Part shown: in pieces, positions 6,699 through 12,206 of the stretch
Layout: each line of letters opens with the position of its first letter
How positions within the stretch are numbered: the first letter of the stretch is position 1
Assembly: GCA_041484525.1 (NCBI GenBank)
Contig: JBGPHT010000204.1
Span: forward strand, 1-12,206
Reading direction: 5' to 3'
Length of the DNA: 12,206 nucleotides
From: JBGPHT01 sp041484525
Lineage (GTDB): Bacteria > Acidobacteriota > Terriglobia > Bryobacterales > Bryobacteraceae
Position numbers and translations under genes: made by a program
Notes under the pieces: model-generated
What the model was told of the DNA's origin: nothing
Seen by the model: only the letters and a program-made list of their open reading frames with translations
The model's database searches: none

Positions 6699-9366
6699 AT
6701 GCCGTTTTCAACGGGGACTCATTTAGGACCTTACGAAATTCTGGCGCTACTCGGTAAAGGCGGTATGGGAGACGTCTACCGAAGCCGCGACAGCCGGCTC
6801 GACCGGATCGTTGCGCTGAAGGTGGCTACATGCCGATCTGGCGGATGATGGCGCCTGGCGGCAGCGGTTCGAGCGGGAGGCCAAAGCGGCGGGCTCGCTG
6901 AATCACCCTAATGTGGTCGCCATCTATGATGTCGGTACCCACGACGGACAGCTATATCTCGTCTCCGAACTCCTGGAAGGGGAAACGCTGCGGAAGCGCC
7001 TGCGCGAGGGCCCGATTCCCATCCGCAAAGCGTTGGAGTACGCGCTGCAAATCGCCCGCGGTCTGGCAGCCGTGCACCGGAAAGGCATCGCACACCGCGA
7101 TCTGAAACCCGAGAATCTCTTCATCGCACACGATGGGCATGTGAAGATTCTGGATTTTGGTCTCGCCAGGCTTACCGCACCGGCGGCGGCGAGCGCGGAA
7201 CAAACCAGCCTCGAGACCGAGTTGATGACCGGCCCAGGCGTCGTGATGGGTACGGTCGGCTACATGGCCCCGGAACAGGTGCGCGGTCTGGCGGCCGATC
7301 ATCGGTCGGACATTTTCAGTTTTGGTGTGGTGCTCTATGAGATGCTGAGCGGCGCGCGTCCGTTTCGCGGCGAATCGCCGGTGGAGGTCATGAATGCAAT
7401 CCTCTGTGTGGAGCCGCCGGACCTCGCGGCTTCCACGTCTCCGCAGCTCGATTCGATCCTGAAACGGTGCCTTGAGAAAAGCCCCGAAGATCGGTTCGAC
7501 ACAGCGCGCGATCTGGCGTTCGCACTGGAGACATTATCCGGCGACTCGCGATCCCACGAAACGGTGCGCTCCCACGCCGGCAAGTCCGGTAAGTCACGTT
7601 TTCGAAAACTGCCAGTCGCCGCCGGCCTGATTTTCACCTTTCTCGCCGGCGTAGCCATCGCGCACTGGCTGTGGCGCCCGCCTTCCGTGGAAGGCCCCGT
7701 GCCCCGCTATTTGACCTACTCGGGCCGCGACTCTTCACCCGCAGTCTCGCCCGATGGGAAGACGATCGCATTTGCTTCCGACCGCGACGGCCGATCGCGG
7801 ATCTGGTTGAAGCAGTTCGCCGGTGGCAGCGAGGTCCCAATCACTTCCGGCGTGGACGATCGCCCTCGCTTCTCGCCGGACGGTTCTACGATTCTGTTCT
7901 CGCGAAGTGACGGCTCGCGGGGCTCGTTGTACCGCGTGGCCACCTTGGGCGGAGATACACGCAAGATCATCGACGACGTCGCAAATGGGGACTTTTCTCC
8001 GGATGGACGGCACATCGCGTTTGTGCGGTGGAAGAACGAGGGAACACACGAGAGTTCAGCGCTGGGTGTGGTCGAGGTCGATGGCTCGGACGCGAAGGAA
8101 ATCATCGAAGTGGATGGCCGCCTCAATTTCCCGCGCTGGTCGCCGGACGGCGCACATATCGCGGCCCTCGGCGGTCTGGAAGGCGGGTTCGTCCATGACA
8201 CCGTGCTTGTAGTGAGCGCGGATGGGAAGAGCAAGCGGTCTCTCAGCGCACCCGGTGGATTACTTGGTCTTTCGTCCGTGGCTTGGACCTCCAATGAAGA
8301 GATCGTGTATCTGAAAGGGGACCGGACTGCCGGCGAGTCGGCTCACCTGGTTCGCCAGAACATCGGATCCGGAGCGAGCCAGTCGTCTGCATGGGCACAC
8401 CAGAGCCTGGTCCTCGACATCGCAGCGGGCGCCGTGGTTTTCGACACGCAATCCGGCCGCTCGAACTTGCGGGAGCTTACGCTCGGCCGAAGCCTCAGAG
8501 CAGAGGACCATCGGTGGCTGGCGCGCGGGAACAGCATGGACCGGGAGCCGGCGTACTCGCCCGACGGCAAGCGCATCGTCTTTTCTTCCAGTCGGAGCGG
8601 CAATATGGATATCTGGCAAATCGCCATGGAAACCGGCTTGGTTAGCCGTTTGACAGATCATCCGGGAATTGACTGGGACCCCGTGTTCACTCCCGATGGC
8701 AAAGGAGTGATCTGGAGCTCCAATCGAAGCGGCCATCCGGAGATATATCTTGCGGAGGCGGAAGGCGGCGCCGGGCGGCAGGTGACCAACGATGGCTATA
8801 CTGCCGAAAACCCGACTATAACAGCGGATGGGCGGTGGATCGTCTATAGCTCAGCGCACGTAGATAAGCGCGGCATATGGAAGATTCGCCCGGATGGATC
8901 CGGAGCGGCGCGAATTGCGGCGGGCGCATATTTCAACCCGGAGGTATCGCCCGATGGGCAGTATGCGCTTTATGTAACGACCATCCGCACCGACCGAAAC
9001 GCCATCCGGGTGGTGCGCATCGAGGACGGCTCGGAGGTTCCCTTCGAGATCGTGTGCGACGTTCGCCGGCAAAGCGGCTGGCTTATCGGCCGCGCCCGCT
9101 GGATGCCACGGGGAGGCGCCATCGCGTTCGTCGGGCAGGACGACAAAGGAGTGAACGGCATCTACACACAGGATTTCCAGCCGGGCACAAACACCACCGC
9201 GAGCCGCCGTCAGCTTGGCGGATTCGATCCGGAAGCCGACACGGAGACGCTCTGCATCTCGCCGGACGGAACGCATATGACGATCTCCAGTTGGGAGCAG
9301 GTCTCCAGTATCATGATCGTCGAAGGAGTACCCGGAATCCCGCCGCTTTTCAAACGGCAACATTGA
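6699..9366 (+). CDS. Membrane Ser/Thr protein kinase with TolB/WD40-like propeller; frame broken near 6825
   Basis: This is a Hanks-type kinase anchored in the inner membrane, with a sensor-like propeller expected on the outer side. Reading from ATG 6699 gives the glycine-rich loop (GKGGMGDVY, 19-27) and the ATP lysine (ALKV, Lys41), then a stop at 6868-6870. Removing one G near 6825 restores KVLHADLADDGAWRQRFERE and an 888-aa protein. In that numbering HRDLKPEN starts at 132, DFG at 152 and APE at 190; one membrane helix spans about 305-324. About nine propeller units of SPDGxxIxF type follow (about 335-880). The HRD, DFG and APE motifs are intact. The downstream frame alone, from for example GTG 6913, would lack the glycine loop and Lys41 and could not bind ATP normally. 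Only a weak ribosome binding site (AGG, 6689-6691) precedes the ATG. It is either a recent pseudogene or a sequencing error. Confidence 0.88.
6822..6825 (+). other. Putative single-base insertion (frameshift) in the kinase gene
   Basis: The bases AAGGTGGCTACAT encode K-V-A-T in the first frame. Taking out one G gives AAG GTG CTA CAT, that is K-V-L-H, followed without a break by the family-typical ADLADD and RFEREAK. The downstream frame then stays open to 9366. No slippery heptamer is seen, so programmed frameshifting is unlikely. Confidence 0.75.
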
Positions 9367-9662
9367 GGCATTGGCTACGTGGTCCTCTGGAACGTCAGAA
9401 CCCTATCGGGAATGGCGCGGCGCATGGGGACAGCAGGAGTTGGTCGGTCTTGCCAGGGGCAACTGATGCGAACCAAATAAACCGGCGAATATCAGGTGTA
9501 TCGTAGCCGGAGTGCGTGAGCGGCTTACTTGATGGGCCGCAGCATTTAGCTCGAGCCCAAGGCCCAAAAAAGAGTTATACTTCCTTTTGACGTTTTTCGA
9601 GAAGCACCGTTTCCACTTTCGTTTGTCGTAGCCGTCTAGGGCAGAAGGAGAGATTCCACCTA
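9367..9662. other. 296-nt intergenic stretch between kinase and anchored repeat protein
   Basis: No convincing gene is seen on either strand. A loose inverted repeat TGGGCC (9533-9538)/GGCCCA (9561-9566) with a 22-nt loop is present but lacks a T-tract downstream on the + strand. TTGACG at 9587-9592 matches five of six -35 bases, but the partner at the right distance (TTTCCA, 9610-9615) is poor. The stretch presumably holds the kinase 3' end signals and the promoter of the next gene. Confidence 0.4.
9645..9650 (+). promoter_or_regulatory. Ribosome binding site of the anchored repeat protein gene
   Basis: AAGGAG lies 12 nt before the ATG at 9663, somewhat far. The ATG itself starts a textbook signal peptide, so the start is secure. 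Confidence 0.55.
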
Positions 9663-10562
9663 ATGAGAAAATTGCTCGGAATGTCAGCCGTCATTGCTTT
9701 GTTGTGCGGAGGGTCGGCCTCGGCTCAGACGCTGTTCGCCGCTACCGGTTCAAACGGAGTTGCGGGCACCTTATACACAATCAATCCAGCGACAGGCGCC
9801 GTAGCTTCGAACATCGGTCCCATCAGGATCGGTGCCACCTCAATCGCAATCACTGGTTTGGCTTTCCACCCGACCAACGGCACACTGTACGGGGTGACTG
9901 TCAACGGCAACAACAATGCCAGGAGCGTGATTACGATTAACCCGAGCACAGGAGCCGCTACGTTGATTGGCGCCTCGGGAGGATTAGGTCCGAACCCCGT
10001 CAGCGATATCAGCTTCGATAATACCGGCGTTCTTTATGGCTGGAGGGGTGGAGGCGACAGTGGGACCACTTCACTCGGAACGATTGATCTGAATACCGGT
10101 GTGTTTACTCCCATCGGGCCAACCATATCGAGCGATGGCGGCGGTGGTCTGGCATTCAGCACGGTGAGTCCTTTCACGCTTTTCCTCTCAATCAATCGAT
10201 CTAACGGCGTGCTGCGAACGGTGAACAAGGCGACTGGGGTTACTACCGCCGGTCCCACGCTCTCCGGGGCGCCAAGGTCGGGGACCATGAATGCGCTGGC
10301 TTCCAACAACGCTGGCGTGATATTCGCTTCCAACTCAGATACGGCTGGAACGGCCTTCGTAAACCTGGTCACGATCAACACGACCACCGGGGCGGTTACC
10401 AACATCGGCGGCCTTCCCAATGACACCGATGCCATCGCGTTCCAGGTGTCGAGTACGCCCCCGACTGTTCCGGTGCCGCCGACGTTGCTGTTGGTGATTA
10501 CCGGTTTGGCCTGTGTCGCGCTGTATCAGTTGCGCGGTAAGCTGCTCCCGCGGCGCAGCTAG
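9663..10562 (+). CDS. Secreted repeat protein with PEP-CTERM-like C-terminal sorting signal
   Basis: The 299-aa product has a signal peptide (MRKLLGMSAVIALLCGGSASA, likely cut after Ala21). The mature part carries five repeats of the type LxTINxxTGAxTxIG, at about 37-48, 89-101, 138-151, 184-198 and 235-249. This is the pattern of beta-propeller proteins such as DUF4394-like families. The C-terminus has three parts: a proline motif VPVPP (269-273), a hydrophobic helix (274-290) and a basic tail (RGK...RR). This is the layout of exosortase-processed PEP-CTERM proteins, but the usual Glu of Pro-Glu-Pro is missing (Pro-Val-Pro-Pro instead). The protein is expected at the cell surface or in the matrix. 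No exosortase gene is in the window. The mature part is rich in Gly, Thr, Asn and Ser and has few charged residues, as in many exported acidobacterial proteins. Confidence 0.8.
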   Translation: MRKLLGMSAVIALLCGGSASAQTLFAATGSNGVAGTLYTINPATGAVASNIGPIRIGATSIAITGLAFHPTNGTLYGVTVNGNNNARSVITINPSTGAATLIGASGGLGPNPVSDISFDNTGVLYGWRGGGDSGTTSLGTIDLNTGVFTPIGPTISSDGGGGLAFSTVSPFTLFLSINRSNGVLRTVNKATGVTTAGPTLSGAPRSGTMNALASNNAGVIFASNSDTAGTAFVNLVTINTTTGAVTNIGGLPNDTDAIAFQVSSTPPTVPVPPTLLLVITGLACVALYQLRGKLLPRRS

Positions 10563-10970
10563 TCCACTGCGGCAGATTGGTCCGCGCCATCGGGTAAAGG
10601 TTCGGGCAAATCTATGGGCAGCGATGTCGGCCGAGCCGTCACGTCCGTCTCGCGAGAACACTGTCACGTGGACCAGAGTCGCATCGGATCGGTGATCCCG
10701 CAGCGCATTCGGAAGTAGCCAGAACTTGGCGGCCCTCTCGCGTCCAATCACGCGGCGAGTAGTCATCAGTCCAGAATCACTGCGCGCTGTGTTCGATTCC
10801 GAGCTACGTAACGCTTGCGTCCAAGCAGCGCTTCGGAATGCCGTCAACGACAGACTCGGAATTGAACCGGAATCTGGGTCGTAAGGCAATCGACCGGGCG
10901 AGTCCACCGGCCCGCCCGCCATCCACGCGAACATCACCCGGTGGCGCCGCTGGCGGTAGAATGATGGTTA
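10563..10970. other. 408-nt stretch with no convincing gene
   Basis: No complete gene is supported on either strand. A - strand open frame crosses the area, running on into the gene at 9663-10562. Around 10700-10760 it contains RERAAKFWLLPNAL, which faintly recalls the AKFWL.P..L motif of DUF4160 proteins, but the surrounding residues do not follow that family. Another - strand frame ends with an acidic proline-containing stretch and a stop at about 10560. A decayed gene is possible. The right end should contain the promoter of the toxin-antitoxin pair. Confidence 0.4.
10957..10962 (+). promoter_or_regulatory. Candidate -10 box of hicBA, possibly leaderless
   Basis: TAGAAT matches five of six -10 bases and ends eight bases before the hicB ATG at 10971. 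Transcription would then start at or next to the ATG. This fits the lack of a clear Shine-Dalgarno sequence. No good -35 hexamer is seen, so the call is tentative. Confidence 0.3.
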
Positions 10971-11192
10971 ATGACGGGCAAGGTCAGTGTCGTAATCGAA
11001 CAGGACGAGCACGGATGTTACGCTTGGTGCCCGGAACTGAGGGGATGCCAATCGCAAGGAAAGACGGTCGAGGAGGCTCTTGCCAATATCCGTGAGGCAA
11101 TCGAACTCTTCCTCGACACCCTGACCGAAGACGAGCGCTCGGCGGCGCTCAGCCAGGAAATTCTTACCACCGCAGTCGAAGTCCATGCCTAA
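10971..11192 (+). CDS. hicB: HicB-family antitoxin (type II toxin-antitoxin)
   Basis: The 73-aa product has the HicB core. Strand one is KVSVVIEQDEHGCYAWCPEL, followed by RGCQSQGKTVEEALANIREAIELFLDTL (about 24-51). This is the classic pattern of a partly degraded RNase H fold, with GCxSQGxTxEEALxNIxEAIxL. HicB binds and silences the HicA mRNA-interferase toxin. The C-terminal tail (52-73) is short and shows no helix-turn-helix or ribbon-helix-helix domain, so DNA binding for autoregulation may be lacking or done elsewhere. It overlaps the next gene by eight bases, which suggests translational coupling. The antitoxin comes first, the reverse of the original hicA-hicB order but common in genomes. 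Start choice: ATG 10971 fits the family N-terminus; no strong ribosome binding site precedes it. Confidence 0.87.
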   Translation: MTGKVSVVIEQDEHGCYAWCPELRGCQSQGKTVEEALANIREAIELFLDTLTEDERSAALSQEILTTAVEVHA

Positions 11193-11406
11193 GGTGCCGC
11201 GCCTGACTGCCGCGGAGGCCGAGGCGATGCTGTTAACAGCGGGCTTCGCTTGGCTGCGGTCCAAGGGCAGTCATCGAATCTACGCGAAGGGCGGCCGGAG
11301 GGTCGTGATTCCGTTCCACAGCAGCGCGATGCTGCACCCGAAGATCGGCAAGCAAATCCTCCAAGCCATCGAGGAAGCCTTGGTCGAGCCGATTCCTCCC
11401 GTCTGA
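11185..11406 (+). CDS. hicA: HicA-family toxin (mRNA interferase)
   Basis: The 73-aa product matches the small HicA/YcfA fold, a double-stranded-RNA-binding-like domain that cleaves mRNA when free of HicB. The visible pattern is LTAAEAEAMLLTAGFAWLRSKGSHRIYAKGG at the start, with the catalytic His30 in KGSHRIY. It continues with RRVVIPFHSSAMLHPKIGKQILQAI, corresponding to the family's VPxHxxxxLxxGTxxxILKQ. The canonical Gly-Thr after the leucine is Pro-Lys here. The length is typical and no residue loss is seen, so the toxin is probably active. ATG 11185 overlaps the hicB stop, and its ribosome binding region lies within hicB. Confidence 0.87.
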   Translation: MPKVPRLTAAEAEAMLLTAGFAWLRSKGSHRIYAKGGRRVVIPFHSSAMLHPKIGKQILQAIEEALVEPIPPV

Positions 11407-11507
11407 CGCCGAAGAGTTTGTTTGGCTGAGCCCCTGAGGCACGGTTGGCCCGCCACAACATGGCGACTCCAGTTGGCAGGCATTCCCGGTGCCGCGAACT
11501 GCGCCAC

Positions 11508-12194
11508 TCAAGGCTTGCACGGTCCAGACTCTCGCGTCCGATAGAGCGCTCTCACGTCTGTTGGGGGCAGAGCACGGTCATAAAAGGCGATCTCGTCGAG
11601 CTTCCCACGAAAAGATGGCTGTCCCGGGTTGCGACCTCCGATGAGCATCGAGCGCCCGACCGTGCCCTTGTACAGTCCGAGCGACGGGGTCCGGTCCTCG
11701 AGTTCTCCGTTAATGTAGAGAACCATTTCCCGATTCGATTGGGTTATCGCGATGTGATACCAGGTATCCCCTCGGACGGTGGTGTTGGACTTCAATGTTC
11801 TACCTTCCGTCGCCGACTCGAAAACGAATCGATTGTCGGCCGATCTTACCAATCGAATCCCCCGCTGGGGATTCTCGTTGGTCCAGTCGGGCAGGACCGT
11901 TTCCTGGTCTACATTCGACGGCTTTGCGTACAGGACAAGCGACGAGTTGTGATACCCAAATACAAAGTGGCCGGTCCACACTACTGACAGGAAGCCCCTC
12001 CCATCCAGCAAGATCGCTTGGCCTACTTTGCCAGGGGCGAATTGGACATTACCACCTGCGCTATACGTACCCGCTGCTGGCCGCGTGAGGATGGAAGGGC
12101 AGAGCCCCATTTGGGGACCCCCGAAACACTGGGGTAAAACAGAAGGTCTGCCAAGATCGCAACTTCGCAAACCGACCCCAAGGAGGTCACCCAA
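11508..12194 (-). CDS. LamG/concanavalin A-like domain protein, probably truncated at its N-terminus
   Basis: The 3' part is a clear LamG-type jelly roll (Laminin_G_3-like), a fold often used for carbohydrate or protein binding outside the cell. In the 228-aa frame from TTG 12194 it shows FAPGKVGQAILLDG (52-65), SLVLYAKPS (85-93), TWYHIAITQSNREMVLYINGEL (144-165) and FRGKLDEIAFYDRALPPTDVRALY (195-218). It ends GPCKP, a tail I associate with Solibacter-type LamG proteins. The first 45 residues or so do not look like the domain and contain no signal peptide. The opening strand and the usual W..DG motif of such domains are missing. The frame stays open to the window edge, so the true start is unknown; ATG 12107 is an alternative. 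The TTG start is doubtful because it sits opposite a strong start signal on the other strand. The gene converges on hicA. Confidence 0.65.
   Translation of the reverse strand: MGDLLGVGLRSCDLGRPSVLPQCFGGPQMGLCPSILTRPAAGTYSAGGNVQFAPGKVGQAILLDGRGFLSVVWTGHFVFGYHNSSLVLYAKPSNVDQETVLPDWTNENPQRGIRLVRSADNRFVFESATEGRTLKSNTTVRGDTWYHIAITQSNREMVLYINGELEDRTPSLGLYKGTVGRSMLIGGRNPGQPSFRGKLDEIAFYDRALPPTDVRALYRTRESGPCKP
12105..12135. repeat. GC-tract inverted repeats near the LamG gene break
   Basis: CCCCATTTGGGG (12105-12116) is a palindrome with a four-base centre. ACCCC (12117-12121) and GGGGT (12131-12135) form a second inverted repeat right next to it. They mark the point where LamG similarity stops. They may be the end of an inserted mobile element or part of a promoter or leader. 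No known insertion-sequence end is recognised. Confidence 0.35.
12180..12187 (+). promoter_or_regulatory. Perfect Shine-Dalgarno sequence before a gene leaving the window
   Basis: AAGGAGGT is a full match to the anti-Shine-Dalgarno and lies seven bases before an ATG at 12195. It is the strongest ribosome binding site in the window. Confidence 0.65.
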
Positions 12195-12206
12195 ATGGTG
12201 GCAGAC
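12195..12206 (+). CDS. Start of an unidentified gene cut by the window edge
   Basis: Only four codons (Met-Val-Ala-Asp) are visible, so no function can be given. The perfect ribosome binding site at optimal spacing supports a real start. The position, opposite and upstream of a LamG gene that seems broken, would fit a transposase gene of an inserted element. That is an inference from context only. Confidence 0.5.

Noticed and set aside
9533..9572. TGGGCC/GGCCCA inverted repeat followed by A-run as a terminator
   Set aside because: The loop is 22 nt long and the A-run is on the wrong strand for the kinase transcript.
10335..10937. - strand open frame of 200 codons between the anchored protein and hicB
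   Set aside because: Its 3' part is antisense to a real gene, it has no ribosome binding site that I can see, and the DUF4160-like snippet is too short to support a gene call.
11445..11987. + strand open frame of 180 codons opposite the LamG gene
   Set aside because: The LamG motifs on the - strand are clear, and the + strand product matches nothing I recognise.

Overview
The window looks like chromosomal DNA of a GC-rich soil acidobacterium, most likely of the Solibacter/Bryobacter group. The main clue is a large secreted beta-propeller protein that ends in a domain resembling TIGR03437, which is characteristic of Solibacter-type genomes. Supporting clues are a Ser/Thr kinase fused to a TolB/WD40-like propeller, a C-terminal sorting signal of PEP-CTERM type, and a LamG protein ending in a Gly-Pro-Cys-Lys-Pro tail. 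This assignment rests on protein character alone.

Layout. Positions 1-134 are the 3' end of a group II intron (domains V and VI are foldable by eye); its maturase would lie to the left of the window. Next come a small secreted protein of unknown function (304-780) and the housekeeping pair rpsO (ribosomal protein S15) and pnp (polynucleotide phosphorylase), all on the + strand. The 201-nt rpsO-pnp spacer carries one hairpin over the rpsO stop and another just before the pnp ribosome binding site. pnp converges on a 1001-aa secreted YVTN-type propeller protein on the - strand, with a strong hairpin between the two stops.

That protein is divergently arranged with a membrane Ser/Thr kinase (6699-9366). 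The kinase frame is broken by one extra base near 6825, which separates the ATP-binding lysine region from the rest of the protein. After a gap of about 300 nt comes a secreted 299-aa repeat protein with a C-terminal membrane anchor (9663-10562). Then there is a 408-nt stretch with no convincing gene, an overlapping hicB-hicA toxin-antitoxin pair (10971-11406), and on the - strand a LamG-domain protein whose N-terminal part appears to be missing. The last bases hold a perfect Shine-Dalgarno sequence and ATG of a + strand gene that runs out of the window; a mobile element inserted into the LamG gene is one explanation.

How the genes relate. rpsO and pnp are a classic translation/RNA-decay pair. 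The secreted propeller, the kinase with an extracytoplasmic propeller, the anchored repeat protein and the LamG protein all point to the cell envelope, but nothing in the sequence shows that they act together. I did not find convincing evidence of a wholly new system. The points most worth checking are the kinase frameshift, the intron end, the rpsO-pnp leader structures, the apparent disruption of the LamG gene and the non-canonical sorting signal.
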